Part shown: piece after piece, positions 1-6,817 of the stretch
Layout: each line of letters begins with the position of its first letter
Numbering within the stretch: position 1 is the first letter of the stretch
Assembly: GCA_025923975.1 (NCBI GenBank)
Contig: JAICEV010000095.1
Coordinates: 1 to 10,338 of the forward strand
DNA from: Propionibacteriaceae bacterium
Lineage (GTDB): Bacteria; Actinomycetota; Actinomycetes; Propionibacteriales; Propionibacteriaceae
DNA: 10,338 nucleotides
Direction of reading: 5' to 3'
The notes under the pieces: model-generated
Seen by the model: the letters and a program-made list of their open reading frames with translations, nothing else
Databases searched by the model: none
What the model was told of the DNA's origin: nothing
Translations under genes and position numbers: made by a program

Positions 1-2
1 CC

Positions 3-224
3 TACACCAACTGGTACAAATGGCCACCGACCTTGCTCAACGCCGACGGCAGCTACAAAGGGGGTTACGAATACAACGTGGCCCTCGGCCTACTTGGCCT
101 GCTGTTGTTCGTCATGGGCGGGGGTGCCGCCTCCATCGACCGCTTGTTCCGACGTAAGAAGCCGTCGGATGAAGAGGAAGCGGACGAGTTCGCGGAGCGA
201 TCCACTACGCGCGCAGCCATGTGA
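3..224 (+). CDS. DoxX-like integral membrane protein, C-terminal fragment
   Basis: The reading frame is open from the window edge to a TGA at 222-224, so the N-terminus lies upstream of base 1. The visible 73 residues hold one hydrophobic segment (roughly VALGLLGLLLFVMGGG) followed by SIDRLFRRKK and an acidic, charged tail. A last helix running into a Gly-rich turn and then S-(I/L)-D-x-L is how DoxX-family proteins usually end. These are small four-helix membrane proteins, sometimes linked to redox or oxidative-stress functions. The assignment rests only on this C-terminal pattern, because the rest of the protein is out of view. The gene points the same way as the response regulator 88 bases downstream, but that gap has its own regulatory-looking repeats. 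Co-transcription is therefore possible but not shown. Another small helical membrane protein is the main alternative. Confidence 0.6.
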   Translation, partial: YTNWYKWPPTLLNADGSYKGGYEYNVALGLLGLLLFVMGGGAASIDRLFRRKKPSDEEEADEFAERSTTRAAM

Positions 225-251
225 CTTGACCACAGAAATCGCTCGACAGAT

Positions 252-269
252 TCACAGCGAAGCCACAGC
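252..269 (+). promoter_or_regulatory. PhoP-box-like direct repeat upstream of the response regulator
   Basis: TCACAGC (252-258), spacer GAAG (259-262) and CCACAGC (263-269) form two 7-base half-sites with a 4-base spacer. They differ at one base. The binding consensus known for Mycobacterium tuberculosis PhoP is TCACAGC-N4-TCACAGC. A weaker third half-site, CCACAGA, lies at 230-236, exactly 22 bases (two helical turns) upstream. The site is 43 bases before the ATG of an OmpR/PhoP-subfamily regulator, as expected for autoregulation. No convincing -10 hexamer could be picked between the box and the start codon. The match is seen directly; binding is inferred. Confidence 0.55.
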
Positions 270-312
270 TAGCGCATAGAGCTTTACCGAGATCTGGTGT
301 CAGGCTAGGCGC

Positions 313-1050
313 ATGATTCGCACAAATGGAGCCGCAGCACCCCTCACCCGACCCGACGGAACGCCGATCCGAATTCTGGCGGTCGATGATGAGTCCAGCT
401 TGACCGAGCTGCTGTCCATGGCCATGCGTTACGAGGGCTGGCTGGTTTCCACGGCAGCCTCAGGCGGGCAGGCCGTGAAGGTGGCCCGGGAAACCAGACC
501 AGATGCCATCGTGTTGGACATGATGCTGCCAGACTTCGACGGACTCGAGGTGATGCGACGCATCCGGGCTGAGGATCCCAACGTTCCAGTGATCTTCCTT
601 ACCGCAAAGGACTCCGTCGAAGATCGCATCGGCGGCCTGACCGCAGGTGGTGACGATTACGTCACCAAGCCGTTCAGTCTGGAGGAGGTCATCGCCCGGC
701 TACGCGCGCTGCTGCGCCGAAGCGGGGCCGCACTCGCGAGGAACGACTCGACACTCGTCGTTGGCGACCTCACATTGGATGAGGACAGCCACGAGGTGCG
801 TCGCGGCGATGTGGAGATCCAGTTGACCGCTACCGAGTTCGAGCTGCTGCGCTACCTCATGCGCAACCCGCGCCGGGTGCTCAGCAAGGCACAGATCTTG
901 GACCGGGTGTGGAACTACGACTTCGGCGGCCAAGCCAACGTCGTCGAGCTCTACATTTCCTATCTGCGCAAGAAGATCGACGCCAATCGTCCGCCGATGA
1001 TCCATACCTTGCGCGGCGCGGGCTATGTGCTGCGCCCGGCAGCTGCATGA
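313..1050 (+). CDS. OmpR/PhoB-family response regulator, TcrX/PhoP-like
   Basis: This 245-residue DNA-binding response regulator is controlled by phosphorylation from the kinase encoded directly downstream. The receiver domain spans about residues 19-137. It has the acidic pair D25/D26, phospho-acceptor D69 (VLDMMLPDFDG), T97 (FLTAKD) and K119 (YVTKPFSLEE). The C-terminal winged helix spans about 146-243 and shows the usual ELLRYL, RVLSKAQIL, VELYISYLRKKID and TLRGAGYVL blocks. From memory, the wording, including SMAMRYEGW, LDEDSHEV and VWNYDFGG, is closest to mycobacterial TcrX, with PhoP and TrcR as relatives; this was not checked by alignment. The ATG at 313 gives an 18-residue N-terminal extension before the receiver and lacks a clear Shine-Dalgarno sequence, so the exact start is less sure. 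Its stop overlaps the kinase start (ATGA), implying translational coupling. A PhoP-box-like repeat upstream suggests autoregulation. Confidence 0.95.
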   Translation: MIRTNGAAAPLTRPDGTPIRILAVDDESSLTELLSMAMRYEGWLVSTAASGGQAVKVARETRPDAIVLDMMLPDFDGLEVMRRIRAEDPNVPVIFLTAKDSVEDRIGGLTAGGDDYVTKPFSLEEVIARLRALLRRSGAALARNDSTLVVGDLTLDEDSHEVRRGDVEIQLTATEFELLRYLMRNPRRVLSKAQILDRVWNYDFGGQANVVELYISYLRKKIDANRPPMIHTLRGAGYVLRPAAA

Positions 1051-2660
1051 GCTACCCAGCGGCCGCGCAACCAGGCGGCGGCCCACCGGCGAGTATGCCG
1101 CCTAAGCCGGAGGTGGTGCGGCGGCCCGATCCATTAGGCCGCCATACGCTGGGGCGACAGCTTGTCATCAGGGTGACGGCGCTGGTCGCGCTCGCTGCGC
1201 TGTTGATCACTACCGCGACGGCCTTGGCCACCCGCCAAGTACTGATGTCCCAGCTCGACCGGCAACTCGACGCGGTGACGGCTCGAGTACGCGATCCGGC
1301 CGGCCTCTGGGCCGGAGGCGGCCCAGATAGTGGTTTGCTCCGCCCCGGTCAGCCGATTGGCACGCTTGCGGTGATCTACGCCAGTGACGGCACCCTCCAG
1401 GAAGGTGGCATGCTCACCGAACGTGGCGCTGCAGGTAAGCGCGGTGCTGCCGTCACGCTCCTTCCTGATGCGGCGGTGTCCCAACTCGCCGGCGTGCCGA
1501 CCGATGGATCGAAGAGCTCCATTACCCTCAGCGAGCTCGGTCACTATCGGGTGGTGGGCTTCCGGGTCGTTTCCGGGACGGCAACTGTCGTCACTTTGGT
1601 GGTCGGCGTACCGCTGCGCCAAGTTGACGAGACCGTCCTGGAGCTGGTGGGTCTGGCAGCACTGTTCTCGCTGTTTGTCATCGGCGGGACCGTATTCGCC
1701 GCCCGTTCCTTGGTCGTACGCAGCCTGCGCCCCCTTAATCGGGTCGCGGCGACTGCCCAACAGGTGTCCCAGCTGAAGCTGGATCGCGGGGAGGTGGACC
1801 TGGCGGTTCGCGTGCCACCACAGGATGCCAACCCTGACTCCGAAGTCGGCCGGGTAGGGCAGGCCCTCAATCACATGCTCAACAACGTCGAAGAGGCGCT
1901 CGCTGCGCGCCAGGCGTCAGAGACCAGGGTGCGGCAGTTCGTGGCAGACGCGTCTCATGAACTTCGCAACCCGCTCGCAGCAATACGCGGCTATGCAGAG
2001 CTCACCAGACGCGATCGAGAGCGGATCCCGACTGATGCGGCGTACGCGATGTCACGAGTCGAGTCCGAAGCCGAGCGAATGTCCAAGCTGGTCGAAGACA
2101 TGCTGCTGCTGGCGCGCCTGGACTCCGGACCTGCTCTTGATCTCCAGCCGTGTGACCTGGGTGAAATCGTGATCAACGCTGTCAGCGACGCCCGCGCGGC
2201 CGGTCCCGATCATGTATGGCAGCTCAACCTCCCTCCGTATCCAGTGATCGCCCAAGGTGATCAGCACAGGCTCTATCAAGTGATGATCAACCTGCTGGCC
2301 AACGCGCGTACCCACACCCCGCCCGGCACCCAAGTGCGTACCGACCTCTGGGTCAGCGGCATGGAGGGGTTTGTGACCGTGACCGATAACGGACCCGGCA
2401 TTCCCCCCGAGATGGCTGGTCGCGTTTTCGAGCGATTTGCCCGGGGAGACGCAAGCAGGAAGCGGGCGCCAGATGCGGCGAGAGGTGGCAGCACCGGCCT
2501 CGGGTTGGCCATCGTGGCAGCGGTCGTCGATGCTCATCGCGGCACCGTCAGTGTCGCCAGCCAGCCTGGTCACACGCGGTTCACAGTGCGGCTGCCGCTC
2601 GCACCGTTAGCGCCGGCAGCACATGCCGGGCCCGGCCCAGATATGCATGCGCCGCACTAG
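1047..2660 (+). CDS. Sensor histidine kinase, TcrY/PhoR-like (HAMP, HisKA, HATPase_c)
   Basis: This is a 537-residue membrane kinase and the partner of the upstream regulator. After a Pro/Gly-rich cytoplasmic N-terminus it has TM1 (about 39-61), an extracytoplasmic sensor region (about 65-195) and TM2 (about 198-219). HAMP runs about 220-285, starting SLRPLNRVA. The H-box FVADASHELRNPLAAIRGY places the phosphorylated histidine at H304. The ATPase domain shows the N-box (VMINLLANARTH, with N415 and N419), G1 (DNGPGIP, 447-453), the F-box (FERFARGD) and G2 (GSTGLGLAIV, 481-490). All catalytic motifs are intact. The ATG at 1047 overlaps the regulator stop by four bases (ATGA); the frame stays open upstream, but earlier starts would lie inside the regulator gene. 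A second in-frame ATG at 1095 is possible. The sensor region has no ligand motif I recognise, so the stimulus is unknown. The gene ends in a CTAG shared with the convergent LuxR gene. Confidence 0.95.
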   Translation: MSYPAAAQPGGGPPASMPPKPEVVRRPDPLGRHTLGRQLVIRVTALVALAALLITTATALATRQVLMSQLDRQLDAVTARVRDPAGLWAGGGPDSGLLRPGQPIGTLAVIYASDGTLQEGGMLTERGAAGKRGAAVTLLPDAAVSQLAGVPTDGSKSSITLSELGHYRVVGFRVVSGTATVVTLVVGVPLRQVDETVLELVGLAALFSLFVIGGTVFAARSLVVRSLRPLNRVAATAQQVSQLKLDRGEVDLAVRVPPQDANPDSEVGRVGQALNHMLNNVEEALAARQASETRVRQFVADASHELRNPLAAIRGYAELTRRDRERIPTDAAYAMSRVESEAERMSKLVEDMLLLARLDSGPALDLQPCDLGEIVINAVSDARAAGPDHVWQLNLPPYPVIAQGDQHRLYQVMINLLANARTHTPPGTQVRTDLWVSGMEGFVTVTDNGPGIPPEMAGRVFERFARGDASRKRAPDAARGGSTGLGLAIVAAVVDAHRGTVSVASQPGHTRFTVRLPLAPLAPAAHAGPGPDMHAPH

Positions 2661-4324
2661 TGTCGGATGGCGACCTGGTTTCCGCCCTGTTCGCCGGCTG
2701 CCTGGTATGTGGCTGCAAACGCTGCGGCCTCTGTCCGCGACCTCAGATTCAGTTTGCTGAGAATGCGGCTGACATGGTGAGCGGCGGTCTTCGGGCTGAT
2801 GAATAGCTCGGCTGCAATCTCGGGGTTCGTCAATCCCCGTTTCAGTAGCGCGAGCACTTCGAGCTCTCGTTGCGAAAGCAGCCCGACCTGGCGCGGTCCG
2901 GGCCGGGTGGCGACACCAAGGCTGCGCAGCAACGCGGCCGCTGCGGCTGCGTCGCGATGCGCACCCAATCGCTGCAAACGGTCAAGTGCCCAACTTGCCT
3001 CGACCACTGCGAGCGGCGGATCCGTGTTCCGTAGCACCCGGGCAACTTCGAGTCGGGCCTGGGCCGCGTGGAAGGGAAGTTCCAGGCGATCAAATTCCGC
3101 CGCTGCGCGGCGCAGCCGGTTCGCTGCCCGATCTGATTCTTCTTGCGCTGCCGCGACGAGTCCGGTGGCGCGTTCGGTGAGTGCCAGTGCTTGCGGATGG
3201 CCATGGTCCGCGCCAGGTAGCCACCCCGCCGTCGCACGGGCTGAACCAAGATCGCCACTCGCAAGATGGGCCTCGACCAGATCCGCGACCAGGATTGGGA
3301 ATGTGGCGTCGGAGGCGTCCATCTCGCTCAGCTGGGACCGAAGCACCGCGATGGCCCGCTCGGGATGCCCCGCGGCGATCATGACTTCCGCATATACCGG
3401 AGCGATCTCCCTGGCATCCCCAGCCGCTGCCAAGAATTCGACTGCCTGCTCGACTGCGCCCTGTCGGAGTCGCAGCTCCGCCAGGCCAGCGAGCGCCTCG
3501 ACGCGCGGCTCGCGGCCGAGATCTTCTGCCATGGACAGGGCGCGCAGCAGCTCGGTCTCCGCAGCGGCCCACTCCCCAGTCCCAACCAGAACCCTGCCGT
3601 AGTGCGCCCGGCATCTGGCGTGCAGGAACGGGCAGCCGTATTTCACCGCAAAGCTGTCTGCCGCGGCGCACCACTGGGCTGCTCGCTTGTGGTCGGCGAC
3701 CAGACTGCATGCCGAGAGCATGCTGCAGCTAGCCCAAACCACGGTGTCAAGTCGGGTGCATTCCCCGGCCAACGTGCCCGCCATCGCCTCATCCAGTAGT
3801 GCCAGCCCAGCCGACACCTCTCCGGCGCTCACCATGGCTAATCCCAGGTCGGTTAGGGCGGACAGCTCGAGGTCGGGATCGCCCAATCGGCGGGCCAGCT
3901 CGAGCGCCTGGTCAAGCAGCTTCCGCTGGCGGGCGGGATCGTCAGATGTGTAGCCCTCCATCAACCACAGCCAGCCGTCGAGCCGCTGGTCGCCACTCAG
4001 CGCGGCAGCCGAACGCGCGCGGGCGATCCATCCCTGCGCAACCGTCGGGTTGTCGAGATTTGAGAGGTAGCACACGCTGACGTCCAGCGCCACGATGGCG
4101 GCCTCGGCGTTGCGCTGCTCGGCGCGATAGCCCGCGTACGCGCGCTTTCGGAAGTTCAGGCTCTCCTGGATCTCGCCTAACCACCACAGCGCGCTACCCA
4201 TCCCCTCCAGCGTTTCAGCGGATTCGTGGTCGGCGAGGCTGGCCTCCAGCTGCCCGCGCGCCTGCTCCCAATGTCCGAGCGCTAGCGACTCTGCAGCGGT
4301 CCCGAGAGCACCGTCCGCCTCCAT
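2657..4324 (-). CDS. LuxR-family transcriptional regulator with a long helical-repeat N-terminus
   Basis: The protein is 555 residues. The C-terminal 60 or so (about 482-541) form a typical GerE/LuxR helix-turn-helix: LLSQRELEVLALLKRG, then LTNPEIAAELFISPKTAAHHVSRI and LSKLNLRSRTEA. The preceding 480 residues are Ala/Leu-rich antiparallel-helix material resembling TPR repeats, for example SALTDLGLAMVSAGEVSAGLALLDEA and VEALAGLAELRLRQGAVEQAVEFL. I see no Walker A motif, so the ATPase module of full LAL/MalT regulators is absent. It therefore resembles the C-terminal part of that architecture, standing alone. The repeats probably bind a protein or small-molecule signal, but which one is unknown. 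The ATG at 4322-4324 lacks a strong ribosome binding site, yet no earlier in-frame start is available. The gene is divergent from a methyltransferase 155 bases away, which is a plausible regulatory target. Confidence 0.88.
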   Translation of the reverse strand: MEADGALGTAAESLALGHWEQARGQLEASLADHESAETLEGMGSALWWLGEIQESLNFRKRAYAGYRAEQRNAEAAIVALDVSVCYLSNLDNPTVAQGWIARARSAAALSGDQRLDGWLWLMEGYTSDDPARQRKLLDQALELARRLGDPDLELSALTDLGLAMVSAGEVSAGLALLDEAMAGTLAGECTRLDTVVWASCSMLSACSLVADHKRAAQWCAAADSFAVKYGCPFLHARCRAHYGRVLVGTGEWAAAETELLRALSMAEDLGREPRVEALAGLAELRLRQGAVEQAVEFLAAAGDAREIAPVYAEVMIAAGHPERAIAVLRSQLSEMDASDATFPILVADLVEAHLASGDLGSARATAGWLPGADHGHPQALALTERATGLVAAAQEESDRAANRLRRAAAEFDRLELPFHAAQARLEVARVLRNTDPPLAVVEASWALDRLQRLGAHRDAAAAAALLRSLGVATRPGPRQVGLLSQRELEVLALLKRGLTNPEIAAELFISPKTAAHHVSRILSKLNLRSRTEAAAFAATYQAAGEQGGNQVAIRH

Positions 4325-4400
4325 GGCACCATCATCCGCTGCTCCTGCGCTATCGGACAGCCATCCGCCGCGGCGTGAAGAGTTACGCGAGCAGCACCAA

Positions 4401-4418
4401 CAAATGGGTCATTTGACC
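4401..4418. promoter_or_regulatory. Overlapping inverted repeats in the LuxR/methyltransferase divergent gap
   Basis: CAAATG-GGT-CATTTG (4401-4415) is a perfect inverted repeat with 6-base arms. It overlaps GGTCA-TT-TGACC (4407-4418), a perfect repeat with 5-base arms. Both lie in the 155-base gap between the divergent LuxR-type regulator and the methyltransferase. Dimeric LuxR-type helix-turn-helix proteins usually bind dyad sites of this size, so an operator controlling one or both genes is a reasonable inference. The TTGACC at 4413-4418 resembles a -35 hexamer, but no matching -10 follows at 16-18 bases. Confidence 0.35.
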
Positions 4419-4479
4419 GATGTTCAGACCTGTGGCGGGCGAAACCCTGGAGAGCAGCGCGCCAAGCCGAGGAGGAACC

Positions 4480-5274
4480 GTGACCGAGACCTTCCAGATC
4501 ACCCGGGAGCAGGCCGAAGCGTACGAAGAACTGTTCGTGCCGGCCCTTTTCGCCCAGTGGGCGCCGCTCATGATCGACATTGCTCGCGTCGATGAAGGTC
4601 AACGGGTGCTCGACGTTGCCTGCGGCACCGGGGTTGTGGCGCGCGCGGCGGCCGACCGGGTTGGGCGCACCGGATCCGTCGTCGGGCTTGACCTCAATCC
4701 AGCGATGCTCGAGGTCGCGGCCGGCAGTCGAAGTGACATCGAATGGCGGCAGGGCGACGCTGCAAACTTGCCTTTCGGGGACAGCGAGTTCGATGCCGTG
4801 CTGTGTCAATCTGCGCTGTTCTTCTTTCCCGATGTCGACGCCGCGGTTGCCGAGATGGCACGAGTCGTGCGGCCCGACGGCGCGGTCGCGGTCCAGACAT
4901 ATGCCAGTCTCGACGATCAGCCCGGTTTCCTCGAGCTTGACGCTGTGGTCCGGCGGATCGCAGCTGCGGACGCGCTGCAGTTACTTGATACGTACTGGTC
5001 CCAGGGCGACCTTTCCATCCTGTGCAAGACGCTTTCCCGGGCTGGGCTGGACATCGTGGAGACCAGAACGACGCTTGGTACCGCGATGTACGGCTCTGTT
5101 GAGAATCTGATCGAGACCGAGGTGAAGGGGACCCCGTTGGCCGACCGGCTTAGCGATGACCAGGTCGGCCAGATCTTCACTGAATCAGCCGACATCTTTG
5201 CGAAGTTCCTGACTGCTGCAGGCGAGCTGCAGATGCCGATCCGCGCGCACCTTGTGATGGGCCGCAAGCTTTAA
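4480..5274 (+). CDS. Class I SAM-dependent methyltransferase
   Basis: This predicted cytoplasmic 264-residue enzyme has the seven-strand Rossmann methyltransferase fold. Motif I is VLDVACGTGVVARAAA (about 43-58), which binds S-adenosylmethionine. The acidic residue ending strand 2 is in VVGLDLNP (D71). QGDAANLPFGDSEFDAV (91-107) covers motifs II and III, and ARVVRPDGAVAV (127-138) is the motif before strand 5. The general type resembles UbiE and Methyltransf_11 proteins; the substrate cannot be told from sequence. The GTG at 4480 is chosen because GAGGAGGA at 4469-4476 sits just in front of it. An earlier in-frame ATG at 4420 has no such site and would add 20 residues of low-complexity character. 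The gene is divergent from the LuxR-type regulator. Downstream it ends just before a repeat at 5282-5335. Confidence 0.9.
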   Translation: MTETFQITREQAEAYEELFVPALFAQWAPLMIDIARVDEGQRVLDVACGTGVVARAAADRVGRTGSVVGLDLNPAMLEVAAGSRSDIEWRQGDAANLPFGDSEFDAVLCQSALFFFPDVDAAVAEMARVVRPDGAVAVQTYASLDDQPGFLELDAVVRRIAAADALQLLDTYWSQGDLSILCKTLSRAGLDIVETRTTLGTAMYGSVENLIETEVKGTPLADRLSDDQVGQIFTESADIFAKFLTAAGELQMPIRAHLVMGRKL

Positions 5275-5281
5275 GATCGAT

Positions 5282-5335
5282 TACTCATGTGCCCTGAGCC
5301 CGCTACTTATGTGCCCTGAGCCTGTCGAAGGGCAC
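5282..5335. repeat. Tandem 19-base direct repeat ending in a short inverted repeat
   Basis: TACTCATGTGCCCTGAGCC (5282-5300) is repeated as TACTTATGTGCCCTGAGCC (5304-5322), 18 of 19 bases identical and 22 bases apart. The second copy runs into a perfect inverted repeat with arms GTGCCCT (5311-5317) and AGGGCAC (5329-5335) around an 11-base loop. The core CCCTGAGCCTGTCGAAGGG resembles a short palindromic repeat that I recall being dispersed in many high-GC genomes; this is from memory. No T-run follows the hairpin, so it is not a classical terminator. It could still end the methyltransferase transcript. Confidence 0.75.
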
Positions 5336-5362
5336 CGTCGCTGGTAGGGATAACCCGATCTC

Positions 5363-5403
5363 GAATTGGCCCGATAGCCTGATGGTGGTTGCGATGCCAA
5401 TTC
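5363..5403. promoter_or_regulatory. Separated inverted repeat upstream of the second histidine kinase
   Basis: GAATTGGC (5363-5370) and GCCAATTC (5396-5403) are perfect 8-base inverted copies with 25 bases between them. Their centres are 33 bases apart, about three helical turns. They sit directly in front of the second two-component operon, and the right arm ends just before the probable ribosome binding site. TAGCCT at 5375-5380, between the arms, fits a loose -10 pattern, but no good -35 accompanies it. A pair of operator half-sites for autoregulation is possible; chance remains possible too. Confidence 0.3.
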
Positions 5404-5418
5404 AGGAACGTTAAGGAC

Positions 5419-6771
5419 ATGACAGATCCTGACGTCCGAGCTGAACCTGCCACTGAAGTACTTGATCTTTATGACGTCCTCCCCGACCGCGCCGCTGCTC
5501 GCGCGACCGAGGCTCGCAGTGGGCAGTCAGAGGACGATCCCGTGACATCCATGATCAAAGGCGCTGGCCGCAACCTGGCAGTGATCATCGGAATGTTCGC
5601 TGTCTCACTTGCCGCCTTCGTTGCCTGCACGACACTGTTCAGCCTCGGAGTGGGGCTGATCGTGCTGGTCGTTGGCCTCTTCATCCTCATTGCCTGCCTG
5701 ATTGTGGCCGGCTGGTCGTCGCGGATGACTATGGCGCTGCTCGACTATGCCGGGATCACCCTGCCGCGCACCCGCTATCCAGCGGCTGGGCCAGGTTTCG
5801 GCGGAAAGCTGCGGCGGCTGGCCAACGCCCAATCCTGGCGCGATCTGCTGCACGTGCTGATCAACTTCATTCTCAGCACGATCACGTTCTCGCTCGCACT
5901 GACGTGGGTCTTCGGCGGGCTAGGCGGGGTGACCTATTGGTTCTGGAGCCGCTGGCTGCCGCAAGACAACCAAGGCCTGCCCGAGCTGCTGGGCTACCCT
6001 GGGCGCCTCGCCGAACTGACTTTCAACACCGTGCTCGGCGCACTGCTGTTGATCACTACACCTTTCGTGCTGCATGGACTCGTCAGGCTGCACGGCGCTG
6101 TGGCGTACGCACTGCTGGTCGACGAGACGTCCGCGCTACGACAGCAGGTGAGCGAGCTGACTCAGAGCCGTTCGGCCGCCGGCGAGGCTGAGGTGCATAC
6201 ACTGCGCCGCCTTGAGCGGGACCTGCATGACGGTCCACAGCAACGCCTGGTCAGGCTGGGCATGGATCTGTCGGCCGCCCAGCGCCGGCTAGATGATGAT
6301 CCGGTCCAGGCGCGTGCCTTGCTCGACGAGGCATTGCAGCAGTCACAGGACGCGCTCGCGGAGATTCGTACTCTCTCCCGTGGTATCGCACCGCCGATCC
6401 TGGCCGAACAGGGCCTGCCAGCGGCCATCACTGCTCTGGCTGCGCGCGGCACCATCCCGACCTCTGTCGAGGTCGATGACGTACAGCTGTCCGACGCCGC
6501 GCAGAGTGCGGCTTACTTCGTAGTAGCCGAGGCTCTGGCCAATGTGGAGAAGCACAGTCGGGCGCGCCAGGCCTCGGTCGAGGTTCGTGGCGTTGGCGCT
6601 CTCGCGGTGATCAACATCACCGACGATGGGATCGGCGACGCCTCGCTGGCAAAGGGTCACGGTCTGTCCGGCCTCGCCGACCGGCTCGCAGGGGTCGACG
6701 GGACGCTAACGGTGTCCTCACCGACGGGTGGTCCCACGCAGCTGACCGCGACAATTCCCCAACTGCCATGA
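5419..6771 (+). CDS. Membrane sensor histidine kinase, HisKA_3 (NarL/LiaS/DesK type)
   Basis: This 450-residue kinase is the partner of the NarL-type regulator that follows. After a hydrophilic leader (1-50) come hydrophobic segments at about 53-73, 76-98, 144-165 and 200-220. The arrangement recalls the multi-helix putative sensor domain common in actinobacterial kinases. A short linker leads to the HisKA_3 dimerisation domain with the H-box RLERDLHDGPQQRLVRLGMD, in which H270 is the phosphorylated histidine. The ATPase domain has the N-box VVAEALANVEKHS (N375), G1 DDGIGD (402-407) and GHGLSGLADR (413-422), as usual for this class. There is almost no extracytoplasmic domain, so the stimulus is probably sensed in or at the membrane. 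The ATG at 5419 is favoured because AGGAA (5404-5408) lies ten bases upstream; the frame can also start at a TTG at 5389. It is followed by the regulator gene with a gap of about 46 bases. Confidence 0.92.
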   Translation: MTDPDVRAEPATEVLDLYDVLPDRAAARATEARSGQSEDDPVTSMIKGAGRNLAVIIGMFAVSLAAFVACTTLFSLGVGLIVLVVGLFILIACLIVAGWSSRMTMALLDYAGITLPRTRYPAAGPGFGGKLRRLANAQSWRDLLHVLINFILSTITFSLALTWVFGGLGGVTYWFWSRWLPQDNQGLPELLGYPGRLAELTFNTVLGALLLITTPFVLHGLVRLHGAVAYALLVDETSALRQQVSELTQSRSAAGEAEVHTLRRLERDLHDGPQQRLVRLGMDLSAAQRRLDDDPVQARALLDEALQQSQDALAEIRTLSRGIAPPILAEQGLPAAITALAARGTIPTSVEVDDVQLSDAAQSAAYFVVAEALANVEKHSRARQASVEVRGVGALAVINITDDGIGDASLAKGHGLSGLADRLAGVDGTLTVSSPTGGPTQLTATIPQLP

Positions 6772-6817
6772 GCTCGAGTCTCATCGCCCGCGCCACCGGG
6801 TGTGGCAGCCTGGTGCC

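Noticed and set aside
226..254. TTGACC at 226-231 as a -35 box for the first two-component operon
   Set aside because: The best -10 at normal spacing (GATTCA, 249-254) is poor and overlaps the start of the PhoP-type repeat, so the promoter position remains undetermined.
1134..1874. 246-codon open frame on the minus strand, antisense to the first histidine kinase
   Set aside because: The plus-strand kinase in the same place has intact membrane, HAMP and catalytic domains. The antisense product is rich in His/Arg/Gln with no recognisable motif, as expected from high-GC antisense frames.
3266..3799. Plus-strand open frames of 177 codons and more inside the LuxR-type gene
   Set aside because: They are shadows of the minus-strand LuxR gene, whose C-terminal helix-turn-helix is unambiguous. 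No ribosome binding site or domain supports them.
5346..5356. TAGGGATAACC resembling part of a homing endonuclease (I-SceI) recognition site
   Set aside because: Only the first ten or so bases agree and there is no intron or endonuclease gene nearby; coincidence is sufficient.
6768..6817. ATG overlapping the second kinase stop (ATGA at 6768-6771) as a coupled start for the NarL-type regulator
   Set aside because: That ATG is in a different frame from the regulator and leads to no conserved protein. The regulator frame begins at the GTG at 6800 or, more likely, 6818.
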